A stretch of 64,000 bases of DNA, from positions 124,001 through 188,000 of the forward strand of contig NZ_RJZE01000004.1 of assembly GCF_003986935.1 (NCBI RefSeq), written 5' to 3'. Under the pieces are notes generated by a model. The model was not told the DNA's origin. It worked only from the letters and a program-made list of their open reading frames with translations, and ran no database searches. Made by a program: the position numbers and the translations under genes. The stretch is from Paraburkholderia kururiensis JCM 10599 = LMG 19447. GTDB taxonomy: Bacteria; Pseudomonadota; Gammaproteobacteria; Burkholderiales; Burkholderiaceae. Below are positions 29,561-37,050 of this stretch, one piece after another. Position 1 is the first letter of the stretch; each line of letters opens with the position of its first letter.

Positions 29561-31033
29561 TTACTGGTTGGCGGCGGCTTGCGAGGCGTGGCGGCGGTGG
29601 CCGTGAGCGCCCGAGGCACCCGAGGCACCCGAGGCTGCGTAGGCCCCTGACGCACCCCGCCCACCCGACGCGCCACGCGGCATGTCGGCCGGGATCGTGA
29701 TCTTCGCGCCTTCGCGCAGGCGGTCGGAGCCGTCGATCACCACGCGCTCGCCCGCGGCAAGGCCGGACTTGATGCTCGAGCGTTCGCCGTCCACCGGCCC
29801 CACCTTGACCGGACGCACCGTGACCGTGTTGTCCGGCTTCACGACATAGACGAACTGGCCCATCGATCCGTTCAGCACGGCCGAGGTCGGCACGATGACC
29901 GCATTTTTCAGTACGTCCACGAGCAGGCGCGCGTTGACGAACTGGTTCGGGAAGAGCCCGAGCCCAGTGTTTGGGAACAGCGCGCGCAGTTTCACGGTGC
30001 CCGTGGTGGTGTCGATCTGGTTGTCCACGGTTTCGAGGTAGCCGCCTTCGAGCGACGTGGTGTTGCTGCGGTCGTAGGCCGTGACCGACATCTTCGTGCC
30101 CGTGTGCAGCTGCTTCATGATGGCGGGCAGGTTGTCCTCCGAAGTGGTGAACACCACGCTGATGGGCTGGATCTGCGTGAGCACGACGATGCCGTTGGTG
30201 TCCGAGGGCGTCACGTAGTTGCCCGGATCCACCTGGCGCAGGCCGACGCGGCCCGAGGCGGGGGCCGTGATGCGCGCGTAGGCCAGATCCAGCTTGAAGG
30301 TGGCGACGTTGGCGCGGTCGGACTTCACGGTGCCCTCGTACTGCTTGACGAGCGAGGCCTGCGTGTCCACCTGCTGGCTCGCGATCGAGTCCTGCGAGAG
30401 CAGCGTCTGATAGCGCTTGAGGTCGAGCCGTGCCGTGGCGAGCAGCGCTTCGTCGCGTGCCAGCTGGCCCTCGGCGTTCGCGAGCGAAATTTCATAAGGG
30501 CGCGGATCGACCTGGGCGAGCACGTCGCCTTGCTTCACCATCTGCCCTTCCTTGAAGTTCACCGACTGGAGCGTGCCCGAAAGCTGGGTGCGCACCGTGA
30601 CGTTGGCGAGCGGCGTGACGGTGCCGAGCGCGGTAATCACGATCGGCATGTCGCCGGGCGACGCGGTGGCCACGTGAACGGGCTGCGGCATGTTGGCGAA
30701 CGCGCCGGGGCCGCCGCGTCGCGCCATGGGGCTGCCCGGGCCACCGGCTCCGCTGGCGGCGCCGGGCGCGGCGGCGCCGCTTCCCGCGCTCCACGGATGC
30801 CAGCGCGCGATCACGATGCCGGCCACGATGAGCGCGACGACGAGCAGCCCAAGGGCACGGCTGCGGCCGCGCGGCTTTTGCGGCGGCGGGTTGCCGCCCG
30901 GCGAGCCTTGCGTGCCGTGATTGGCACGCGTGCCATGTGTGTCCTGAGGTCCGGTCGGCGCGGACGGCGTCCGCGATGCCTGGGCGGGCTCGTCGTTGCG
31001 CGGCGTGTCGAGAGGCTTTTGTTGTTCGTCCAT
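29561..31033 (-). CDS. mdtA: RND periplasmic adaptor (membrane fusion protein), MdtA-like
   Basis: 490 residues: Pro/Gly-rich cytoplasmic head (1-60), one membrane anchor (about 62-80, ALGLLVVALIVAGIVIA), then the lipoyl/hairpin/beta-barrel adaptor domains (VTVRTQLSGTLQSVNFKEGQ, GDVLAQVDPRPYEISLANAE, YARITAPASGRVGLRQVDPG). The C-terminal 35 residues are a Gly-Ala-Ser repeat encoded by a 9-base tandem repeat at 29610-29636. It links the MdtBC permeases to an outer-membrane channel. The gene leads the operon, and no strong ribosome site is visible before ATG 31033. Confidence 0.91.
   Translation of the reverse strand: MDEQQKPLDTPRNDEPAQASRTPSAPTGPQDTHGTRANHGTQGSPGGNPPPQKPRGRSRALGLLVVALIVAGIVIARWHPWSAGSGAAAPGAASGAGGPGSPMARRGGPGAFANMPQPVHVATASPGDMPIVITALGTVTPLANVTVRTQLSGTLQSVNFKEGQMVKQGDVLAQVDPRPYEISLANAEGQLARDEALLATARLDLKRYQTLLSQDSIASQQVDTQASLVKQYEGTVKSDRANVATFKLDLAYARITAPASGRVGLRQVDPGNYVTPSDTNGIVVLTQIQPISVVFTTSEDNLPAIMKQLHTGTKMSVTAYDRSNTTSLEGGYLETVDNQIDTTTGTVKLRALFPNTGLGLFPNQFVNARLLVDVLKNAVIVPTSAVLNGSMGQFVYVVKPDNTVTVRPVKVGPVDGERSSIKSGLAAGERVVIDGSDRLREGAKITIPADMPRGASGGRGASGAYAASGASGASGAHGHRRHASQAAANQ
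29610..29636 (-). repeat. 9-base coding tandem repeat in mdtA
   Basis: CCCGAGGCA twice then CCCGAGGCT on the plus strand, encoding tandem Gly-Ala-Ser units at the adaptor C-terminus. In-frame repeats like this change length by slippage. Confidence 0.7.
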
Positions 31034-31812
31034 CGGTCAGATCGGTAACTGGCGTGTAGGTGGAAGCGGCGCGGCCGCTGCGGCGGGCGCCTGCGGAGTG
31101 GTCACGTGGCGCGGGCGCCGGTCCCGCAGCGGTACGGCCGCCGAGGCGCGCGGAATCGGCTCGATGCTACGCGAGGAACGTGGAAGAAGCGGTGACGTTC
31201 CCGCGATGACGCTCATCGGAATGGGCGGTCAGGCCGCGCGGTGGCCTGGGTTGCGGTCTGCCCGGTGCGCCGGTCCGCGGCCTTTCGCTGGCCGCATGCG
31301 CCGCGCCTTGTCCTGGGAGGCTCGTTCTCGGCGAACGGGACGAAGAGGCGGCAACGGGTATCGGATGTGCAATCGGTTGAGTGAGCGGGTGTGGTCGGCA
31401 TGTGCGGCAAAAACAGTGCAAGCGAACGGCGCGACAGCGGTGCATACGGCGCGTGGGCGCCGGACCGTGAGGATGCGGGCAGCGGACAGGGCAGCGGGAC
31501 ACTGCGCCGCGCAACGGCCCCTCGCTCGCGCCTCGCCGGAACGGCACGCAAGCCGCACCGGCGGCCGTGTCGAAGAACCATGATGCTACGTCCGCGCCCA
31601 AGTTACAGTCCAGCGACGTATTTTTCGGTGGATTACGCGCGGGTCATGCAGGCCGCGCGGGAGGTGTGGCTGGAGTGGCTGGCGCAGCTTCGGTGCCGAC
31701 GGTGGCGTGATGGAGTGCCCGACGGCCGGGGTCGAACAAGAGGCGACCAGCAGACGGGCGCCGCCGCCCCTTGTCCCGCGGGCCAGGCCGCGAATGCGAC
31801 AGACCGCCCGGC
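31034..31812. other. Long spacer between mdtA and the IclR gene
   Basis: 780 very GC-rich bases between two minus-strand genes. Several overlapping frames of 60-195 codons exist in both directions; none has a ribosome site together with a recognisable product. A 78-codon plus-strand frame beginning ATGATG at 31580 is the least implausible but is not supported. The mdtABC promoter should lie in its left part. Confidence 0.4.
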
Positions 31813-32643
31813 CTAGTTGTCCAGCCGCTGCCCCGGCGTGCCGCCGATCTCGCGCACGATGTTCGCAATGCATTCGGCGAGAGCCGGCACGGCGCGCTCG
31901 ATCAGCCAGTCGCGCGGACACTGGTGCGCCGCTCCGCCGCAATTGACGGCGTAGCGCTCGCCGGCCGGCCCGACGAAGCCCGCGGCGATCGCATTGAGCC
32001 CTTCATGCCATTCGCCCGTCGCAATCGCAAAGCCTTGCGTCGCGGTCTCTTGCAGCGCTGCATCGAGCCGTCCGCCGATCAGCGCCCAGTCGTCGCCTGT
32101 GGCTGCCTGCAGCGCGACGAGCATCTTGTCGCGCTCGGGCGCGTCGAGCGCGGCCAGATACGCGCGGCCTACGGCGGTGCGCGGCATGTAGATTCGTGAA
32201 CCCACTTCGAGCCGCGATACCAGCACCGCAGAGCGCGGCCGGATGGCGTCGATCACGACCATGTCGAGCCGGTCGCGCACGGCGAGATGGACCGAGAGCG
32301 CGGTGCGCTCGGCAAGCTCGATCAGGAACGGCCGGGAACGCGCCCGGATGTCGAGGTTGCGTAGAAAGCCATGCGAAAGCTCGAGCACGGAGGCCGTCAG
32401 CACGAAGCGTTCGCTGTCCGCGAGACGGAGCAGGAAGCCCGCGTTCACGAGCGTCGCAGTGATGCGTGAGAGCGTCGCCTTCGGGATGCCGGTCTGTTCG
32501 GTGAGTTCGCGGTTGCTGATGGGCGCGTGGGCTGCGGCGACGCAGCGGAGCACGGCAAGGCCGCGTGCGAGCGCCGTGACTTCGTCGCCGGATCCGTCCT
32601 TGTCTTTGGCGGGATTGGCGACCGGGTGGGGCGTCGTGGTCAT
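31813..32643 (-). CDS. IclR-family transcriptional regulator
   Basis: 276 residues. The N-terminal winged helix (about 25-85) contains ALARGLAVLRCVAA, ISNRELTEQTGIPKATLSR and ITATLVNAGFLLRL. The C-terminal effector domain (about 100-270) has LSVHLAVRDRLDMVVIDAI, YMPRTAVGRAYLAAL and LNAIAAGFVGPAGERYAVN. IclR proteins bind small aromatic or organic acids and often regulate themselves. A TGAAA-N5-TTTCA palindrome 12 bases before the start fits autoregulation. No obvious target pathway adjoins; mdtABC downstream on the same strand is one candidate. Confidence 0.9.
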   Translation of the reverse strand: MTTTPHPVANPAKDKDGSGDEVTALARGLAVLRCVAAAHAPISNRELTEQTGIPKATLSRITATLVNAGFLLRLADSERFVLTASVLELSHGFLRNLDIRARSRPFLIELAERTALSVHLAVRDRLDMVVIDAIRPRSAVLVSRLEVGSRIYMPRTAVGRAYLAALDAPERDKMLVALQAATGDDWALIGGRLDAALQETATQGFAIATGEWHEGLNAIAAGFVGPAGERYAVNCGGAAHQCPRDWLIERAVPALAECIANIVREIGGTPGQRLDN

Positions 32644-32655
32644 GGTCAGTGTTTA

Positions 32656-32670
32656 TGAAACATCATTTCA
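32656..32670. promoter_or_regulatory. Palindromic operator candidate before the IclR gene
   Basis: TGAAA at 32656-32660, five bases, TTTCA at 32666-32670, 12 bases upstream of the IclR start codon. Arm length and spacing resemble IclR-family operators. Confidence 0.45.
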
Positions 32671-32942
32671 GTTTAGTTGAGCAACCTACGGAGGCCGGCA
32701 TTGTCGATCTGGCCGCTCATCTCATATTGTGAGTCTCGTTCCGGGGCATGGGGTTTATCGTCGGAATGCTGATTTTCGCGACAGATCATTCTACTGTACC
32801 GCGGCGTGCCGTCCGGCGCGGGCGATGCGCGCAAAGCCAAATTTTTCTTGACTTCGTCAGCATAAATGGAAAAAATGGAACCCGATTTCGAATTGCCGCT
32901 TCGGTGCATCATTTATTGTCCGGCTCCCGATGTGTGTCAAAA

Positions 32943-32963
32943 TATGCGAATTGCATAATATGC
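32943..32963. promoter_or_regulatory. Three alternating half-sites, possible operator overlapping a -10
   Basis: TATGC (32943-32947), GAATT, GCATA (32953-32957), A, TATGC (32959-32963) form two nested palindromes. The middle contains CATAAT (32954-32959), five of six matches to a sigma-70 -10 on the plus strand. A matching -35 is not clear. Confidence 0.35.
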
Positions 32964-32965
32964 CG

Positions 32966-33140
32966 CGACAACCAGGACGCACAGGCGCTTTCATGCACGC
33001 TCCAGCCCGGCCGGCTGTGGTGCACTCCGTCCCCGCACGAGTCCTCCAGGACTTCGGATTACCGTCTCTCAGGTTCTAGCACGGCCCTCGGAATGGCTAG
33101 AACTTTTCAAGCGTCACGCGACAGCGTGGCGCTTTTTTTT
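32966..33140 (+). ncRNA. Candidate small RNA or leader RNA ending in an orphan terminator
   Basis: Three hairpins follow one another on the plus strand: CGAGTCC with GGACTTCG near 33042-33060 (one bulge), GTTCTAGC (33073-33080) with GCTAGAAC (33096-33103), and the terminator stem at 33109-33134 with eight T. No plus-strand gene lies upstream that this terminator could serve, since the neighbour is the minus-strand IclR gene. The transcript start at about 32966 is inferred from the CATAAT element. It could instead be an attenuated leader of the two-component operon at 33287. Confidence 0.35.
33109..33140 (+). terminator. Rho-independent terminator without an upstream gene
   Basis: AAGCGTCACGC (33109-33119) pairs with GCGTGGCGCTT (33124-33134) with one G-U pair, loop GACA, T run 33133-33140. 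It lies 147 bases upstream of the response-regulator start on the same strand. Confidence 0.8.
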
Positions 33141-33206
33141 CGCCCTGCGTTTCTCTCTCCGAACGGCGTCGATTCGATGGTTCGCGTCTACATCTCTGGC
33201 GCAAAC

Positions 33207-33222
33207 ATGAATTTATATTCAT
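33207..33222. promoter_or_regulatory. Palindrome upstream of the two-component operon
   Basis: ATGAAT (33207-33212), four bases, ATTCAT (33217-33222), in the leader 65 bases before the response-regulator start. AT-rich and symmetric, suitable as a regulator site; no family is assigned. Confidence 0.35.
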
Positions 33223-33286
33223 GAACCGGAGCGCGAGCCGACATCTCGACGCGGGTAAAATCCGCGCATCGAAAAAGGAATGCGAT

Positions 33287-33970
33287 ATGGCGCAATTGCG
33301 CGTACTGACCGTCGAAGATGATGCCGTCACGGCAAACGAGATCATCGATGAACTCAGGAAATGCGGTTTCGAAGTCGACTGGACCGACAACGGCAAGGAA
33401 GGCATGAGCCGGGCGATGAGCGAGCAGTACGATGCCATCACGCTGGACCGCATGCTGCCCGGCGTGGACGGCCTCACGATCCTCACCACCATGCGCACGA
33501 TCGGTGTGCAGACGCCGGTGCTGATGCTCAGCGCGCTGGGCGATGTCGATGAACGTATTCGCGGCTTGCGCGCCGGCGGCGACGACTACCTCACCAAACC
33601 GTTCGATCCCGAGGAACTCACCGCCCGGCTCGAAGTGCTGCTGCGGCGTGCCCAGGCGCGAACCGTGGCGCCGCAGACGGTGCTGTGCGTCGGCCCGCTG
33701 AGCCTCGATCTCATTTCGCGCAAGGTGCGCCGCGACGACGAAGAAATCGCGCTGTTGCCCACGGAGTACCGCGTGCTCGAGTTCATGATGCGTCATGCGG
33801 GCAAGACGATTACGCGCACCATGCTGTTCGAGGCCGTCTGGGGTTATCACTTCGATCCCGGCACCAATCTGATCGACGTCCATATGGGGCGTCTGCGCAG
33901 AAAGATCGACCCGCCGGGCGTGGCGCCGTTGATCCAGACGGTACGCGGCGCGGGTTACATGATCGGCTGA
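33287..33970 (+). CDS. OmpR/PhoB-family response regulator
   Basis: 227 residues from ATG 33287, which follows AAGGA at spacing 7. The receiver (1-120) is complete: E10-D11-D12, phospho-acceptor D54 in ITLDRMLPGVDG, and the conserved lysine in DDYLTKPFD. The winged-helix output (about 130-225) has LLPTEYRVLEFMMRHAG, TRTMLFEAVWGYHFDPG and LIDVHMGRLRRKID. It should be phosphorylated by the kinase encoded 17 bases downstream. The output domain is very close to that of the regulator at 44483, sharing the block FDPGTNLIDVHMGRLR, so the two may read related DNA sites. Confidence 0.93.
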   Translation: MAQLRVLTVEDDAVTANEIIDELRKCGFEVDWTDNGKEGMSRAMSEQYDAITLDRMLPGVDGLTILTTMRTIGVQTPVLMLSALGDVDERIRGLRAGGDDYLTKPFDPEELTARLEVLLRRAQARTVAPQTVLCVGPLSLDLISRKVRRDDEEIALLPTEYRVLEFMMRHAGKTITRTMLFEAVWGYHFDPGTNLIDVHMGRLRRKIDPPGVAPLIQTVRGAGYMIG

Positions 33971-33987
33971 TCTATTAAGTACTCCCC

Positions 33988-35418
33988 TTGAACGAACTTT
34001 CTTCTTCCCCGCCGATCGGCGTGGGCCGGCGTTGGCACACCACGACATTCCGTTGGCTCTCGGGTTATGCGGCGATCTTTGCGGCTTCCATGACGTTGCT
34101 CGTGGGCGTCATCGCGTGGGCGGCGACGAACGCGATGGAGCACGACACCGACGACATCATGGCCTGGCAGCTCATCTACTTCGACTCCATACCCGACGTC
34201 GAACTGGCGGGCGCCATACACAGCCGTCTCGAACACGAACGGATGCACACGAACTTCTACGGCCTCTTCACGGCCGACGGCCGCCATATTGCGGGCGACG
34301 TCGTGCACTTGCCGCCGCGGCTCACGTTCGACCGCAATGGGCGAACGCTGCGCCACACCCTGAAACTCGTGGACGGACAGCAGTCTCCGATCGTGCGTGC
34401 CATGTGCGAACGGCGCGCGAACGGCACGATTCTGCTGGTCGCGCGCGACCTCACGCACATTCTCAAGATGCGAGAGGCCGTGATTCGGGCGCTCGTGATA
34501 GGTGGTCTTCTGGTCCTCGTTGCAGGTGTTGCCGGCGGGCTCGTACTGAGCGTGCGACAGTTGCGCCGCGTGCGCGAGATTCGGCGCGTCACGCAGCGCA
34601 TTGCCCGTGGCGACCTCAATCAGCGGCTGCCGATTGGTGGACGCGATGAACTCGACATGCTCTCCCATCTCGTGAATCACATGCTCGAAGAAGTGGAGCG
34701 GTTGATGAGCGAGGTGAAGGGAGCGTGCGACGGCATTGCGCACGACCTGCGCACACCGCTTGCACACGTGCATACGCTGCTGGGACGAATCGCGGAGCGC
34801 ACTGCGCAGTGCGGCGACGACGGCGTTGCGACCTTGCTCACGCGCGCGCGCAGTGAAACGGATACGTTGCTCGAGCGTTTTCGCGCCATGCTGCGCATCT
34901 CGGAGATCGGCGCGTTGCAGCGCAGAGGCGGTTTCGGTCGCGTCGATCTGCGTCTGCTCATTGAGGAGCTCGGTGAACTCTACGAGCCGCTGGCCGAGAG
35001 CCGGAACATGGGTTGGACACTGCTCGCCGAACCGGTCGATGAAATTCATGGCGACCGCGCACTGCTGTTCGAGGCGTTCAGCAACCTGCTCGACAACGCC
35101 ATCAAGTTTTCGCCGGAAGGCGGGGCGGTGGGCATGACGTTGCGCGCAACGCCGTGGGGCCCGGCCGTCGACGTCTACGACGAGGGTCCCGGCATTGCAC
35201 CCAACGAGCGCGATGCGGTTCTGCAGCGTTTCTATCGTAGCGAGCAGGGGCGTTACGTGCCGGGGTCCGGGCTCGGGCTCAGCATCGTATCTGCGGTCAT
35301 GCGTGTGCACGATTTCACGCTGCATATCGAGGACGCGAACCGCCACGAGGTCAACGTGACGCACGCTGGTCCCGGCACGAAGATCACGGTCGAGTGCTGG
35401 CCGCGCGCGCTTGCGTGA
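33988..35418 (+). CDS. Sensor histidine kinase
   Basis: 476 residues if read from TTG 33988; GTG 34021 is an alternative and neither has a clear ribosome site. Layout: first membrane helix (about 25-50), periplasmic sensor (about 50-165), second helix (about 170-190), HAMP (about 195-240), then the H-box GIAHDLRTPLAHVHTLL, N-box FEAFSNLLDNAIKFSP, G1 YDEGPGIAP and G2 GSGLGLSIVSAVM. All catalytic boxes are intact. It is the cognate kinase of the regulator just upstream; the signal is unknown. Confidence 0.9.
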   Translation: MNELSSSPPIGVGRRWHTTTFRWLSGYAAIFAASMTLLVGVIAWAATNAMEHDTDDIMAWQLIYFDSIPDVELAGAIHSRLEHERMHTNFYGLFTADGRHIAGDVVHLPPRLTFDRNGRTLRHTLKLVDGQQSPIVRAMCERRANGTILLVARDLTHILKMREAVIRALVIGGLLVLVAGVAGGLVLSVRQLRRVREIRRVTQRIARGDLNQRLPIGGRDELDMLSHLVNHMLEEVERLMSEVKGACDGIAHDLRTPLAHVHTLLGRIAERTAQCGDDGVATLLTRARSETDTLLERFRAMLRISEIGALQRRGGFGRVDLRLLIEELGELYEPLAESRNMGWTLLAEPVDEIHGDRALLFEAFSNLLDNAIKFSPEGGAVGMTLRATPWGPAVDVYDEGPGIAPNERDAVLQRFYRSEQGRYVPGSGLGLSIVSAVMRVHDFTLHIEDANRHEVNVTHAGPGTKITVECWPRALA

Positions 35419-35439
35419 CCCGAACGGAGCCGTGACGCC

Positions 35440-36120
35440 ATGCGAATCCTTCTTGTCTCCGCGCCGCACGCAGAGGGCGCGTGGCTGCATAAGGCATTGC
35501 GCGAAAGTACCCATAGCGTGCAACGGACCGAAGATTTGCGCGACGGCGTGTTTCTCGCCTCGCAAGAGCCCTACGACGTCATCGTGATCGTGGCAACCGA
35601 AGCGGCGGCGCTCACGCCCCTCGTGGAAACGTTGCCGCGCTTCGCGGCGGTCGGTGCGGCGTCGATCATCGTGCTGCTCGGCCGCGCGAGCGCCGGCGAT
35701 CGGTCCAGAGTGCTGCGCGCGGGCGCCGATGCATGTTTCGACCAGCCATGGTCGTTCATCGAAATGCACGAACGGATGCAGGCGCTTCAGCGCACGGCAG
35801 CCGTGTCCCCGGTCCCGGCGTACGCGCCCGGCAGTATGCCGCGGCTCGATGGACTGACACGCGAACTGGTCGAGGAGCGCCGGCGCGTACCGCTGACCAA
35901 GCGCGAGTATCTGCTGATGGAGTGCCTGCTGCGTCAGACCAATGCGCCCGTGCCGCGCGAACAGTTGATTCGCTACGCGTGGCCCGAAAGGGAAGACATC
36001 GAACCGTCGAGCGTCAATCTCGTCGTGTCCAGGCTGCGTCGCAAGCTTGAGGCGCACGCGCTTCGCGCGCGCATCGAAACCGTCAGCCGGTACGGCTACG
36101 AACTGAATACCGGCCAATAG
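35440..36120 (+). CDS. Atypical OmpR-type response regulator lacking all phosphorylation residues
   Basis: 226 residues, third gene of the two-component operon, 21 bases after the kinase. The receiver fold is recognisable (MRILLVSAPHAEGAWLHKAL, PYDVIVIVATEAA, LRAGADACFDQPWSF) but the acidic pair is replaced by S7-A8-P9, the phospho-acceptor position is V51, and the conserved lysine is Gln in FDQPW. The DNA-binding half is sound: VPLTKREYLLMECLLRQTN, EQLIRYAWPE, NLVVSRLRRKLEAHA and VSRYGYEL. It is therefore probably a phosphorylation-independent or ligand-controlled regulator, or one acting by dimerising with its neighbour. Confidence 0.88.
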   Translation: MRILLVSAPHAEGAWLHKALRESTHSVQRTEDLRDGVFLASQEPYDVIVIVATEAAALTPLVETLPRFAAVGAASIIVLLGRASAGDRSRVLRAGADACFDQPWSFIEMHERMQALQRTAAVSPVPAYAPGSMPRLDGLTRELVEERRRVPLTKREYLLMECLLRQTNAPVPREQLIRYAWPEREDIEPSSVNLVVSRLRRKLEAHALRARIETVSRYGYELNTGQ

Positions 36121-36132
36121 AAACAAAAGAAG

Positions 36133-36161
36133 GAGGGCAACGGCGTGGCGCCGTTGCCCTC
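36133..36161 (+). terminator. Strong hairpin at the end of the two-component operon
   Basis: 13-bp perfect stem GAGGGCAACGGCG (36133-36145) with its complement at 36149-36161, loop TGG, 13 bases after the stop of the atypical regulator. There is no long T run, so it may act as a bidirectional or RNA-stabilising element; the lipoprotein gene converges on it. Confidence 0.65.
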
Positions 36162-36177
36162 AGGACGAACACGGTTT

Positions 36178-36324
36178 TCAGGAGCCGAAGTAGGGCACGC
36201 AGAAACTGGGCGGCCCCACGCAATCGGACTTTGCGCTGTTGGCCGGCGGCAGCGCGCAGCCGGCCAGCGCCGCGGCGGCAATCGCCGCGATGGCGTAGCG
36301 CGAAGACTTCTTCAAGAGGTTCAT
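36178..36324 (-). CDS. Small lipoprotein (48 residues)
   Basis: The minus strand encodes MNLLKKSSRYAIAAIAAAAL followed by AGC, a classical signal with lipobox LAGC (Cys23), and a 25-residue mature part with two further cysteines (C35, C42) and many Pro/Gly. The mature peptide is too short for a fold and resembles entericidin-like or small anchored peptides only in size. No strong ribosome site precedes ATG 36324. It lies just upstream of the operon hairpin and 100 bases from a DUF4148 gene. Confidence 0.6.
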   Translation of the reverse strand: MNLLKKSSRYAIAAIAAAALAGCALPPANSAKSDCVGPPSFCVPYFGS

Positions 36325-36424
36325 CGGGTTCAAGGTTGCCGCTCCACAGGCGGGCTATCCGGCGAGTACACGGGGCCTTGCCGGCGCCGCGTACGGTCGT
36401 GCCGCCTATGCGCAGGCAAAGCGA

Positions 36425-36700
36425 TCAGTGAGCGTAGATGGTGGAATTGAGGTACGCGAGCTGCCCGTCCTTCTCTGCTTCCACGAGCTCCTGATAGACC
36501 TGAGCACGCGTTTTCTGCATGACAGGCTGCCCATAGGGCGGCACCCAGCCGCCTTGCGAAGGCGTTGCCGCGGTGTTCTGGGCGACTTGAGTGGCCGCCG
36601 TGGCCGGGCTCGAAGCGCTGGCGGACGGCGTGGACTGCGCGAAAGCGGACGTGGCCGAAGCGAGACCGACAAAGGTGGCAGCGATCAGCAGCGTTTTCAT
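36425..36700 (-). CDS. DUF4148 exported protein
   Basis: 91 residues from ATG 36700, which follows GAGGA at spacing 8. The signal peptide MKTLLIAATFVGLASATSAF is cleaved near AFAQ. The mature part has a Ser/Ala/Thr linker and the DUF4148 motif KTRAQVYQELVEAEKDGQL. Small periplasmic family, abundant in Burkholderiales, of unknown role. It is divergent from the porin at 37051; a second DUF4148 gene sits beside the second porin (48270). Confidence 0.85.
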   Translation of the reverse strand: MKTLLIAATFVGLASATSAFAQSTPSASASSPATAATQVAQNTAATPSQGGWVPPYGQPVMQKTRAQVYQELVEAEKDGQLAYLNSTIYAH

Positions 36701-37050
36701 GTTGGCTATCCTCATTGACTGGATTGATGATCCGGTGTGCCAGGCAAGTTGTGCCGTTGCATTCCGGTCAGAGTCAGGATAGTGAGCAGCGCCTATCGAA
36801 TTGAATGCGCGACCATGAAGAAAGTTTTAGAGATTGGCAGGCGCCGGGGAAGTGCTGGCGGCCGTTCTGAAAAAAGGGTGTCGCGCAGATGAACGAAGTT
36901 TCATTTTTCACCTGCTTTTTAACACGCCGCTGTCACCGCCCAATCCTACATTTTCCGCTCCCACCAGGCGGTGGCGAGGATGCGCATACGAGGCAAACCA
37001 CGCTTCGCGAGGCGCAGGAGATTTCATTCTTTTCCGCGGAAAACTTGAAC
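36701..37050. other. Divergent spacer between the DUF4148 gene and a porin
   Basis: 350 bases, AT-richer than the surroundings. It contains GAAGAAAGTTTTAG (36817-36830), nearly repeated at 44402 before the second RND operon. An AGGAG at about 37018 is too far from the porin ATG to serve it. No other gene is seen. Confidence 0.45.

Noticed and set aside
24137..29650. An open frame of about 1,800 codons on the plus strand, antisense to mdtB and mdtC
   Set aside because: High-GC codon bias keeps the antisense frame free of stops. The translation is Arg/His/Glu-rich without any fold, has no ribosome site, and the minus strand encodes two unmistakable RND permeases.
31580..31816. A 78-codon frame starting ATGATG in the mdtA-IclR spacer
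   Set aside because: Weak ribosome site, Arg/Ala-rich composition typical of random GC-rich frames, and no family recognised. Left as intergenic.
32848..32876. Sigma-70 promoter with TTGACT at 32848
   Set aside because: At 16-18 bases downstream only AAAAAT-like sequence is found, and the TAAAT nearby is too close to the -35.
32748..33224. A 158-codon plus-strand frame through the candidate small-RNA region
   Set aside because: It runs across a terminator and three hairpins, has no ribosome site and no recognisable domain, so an RNA feature is more likely than a gene.
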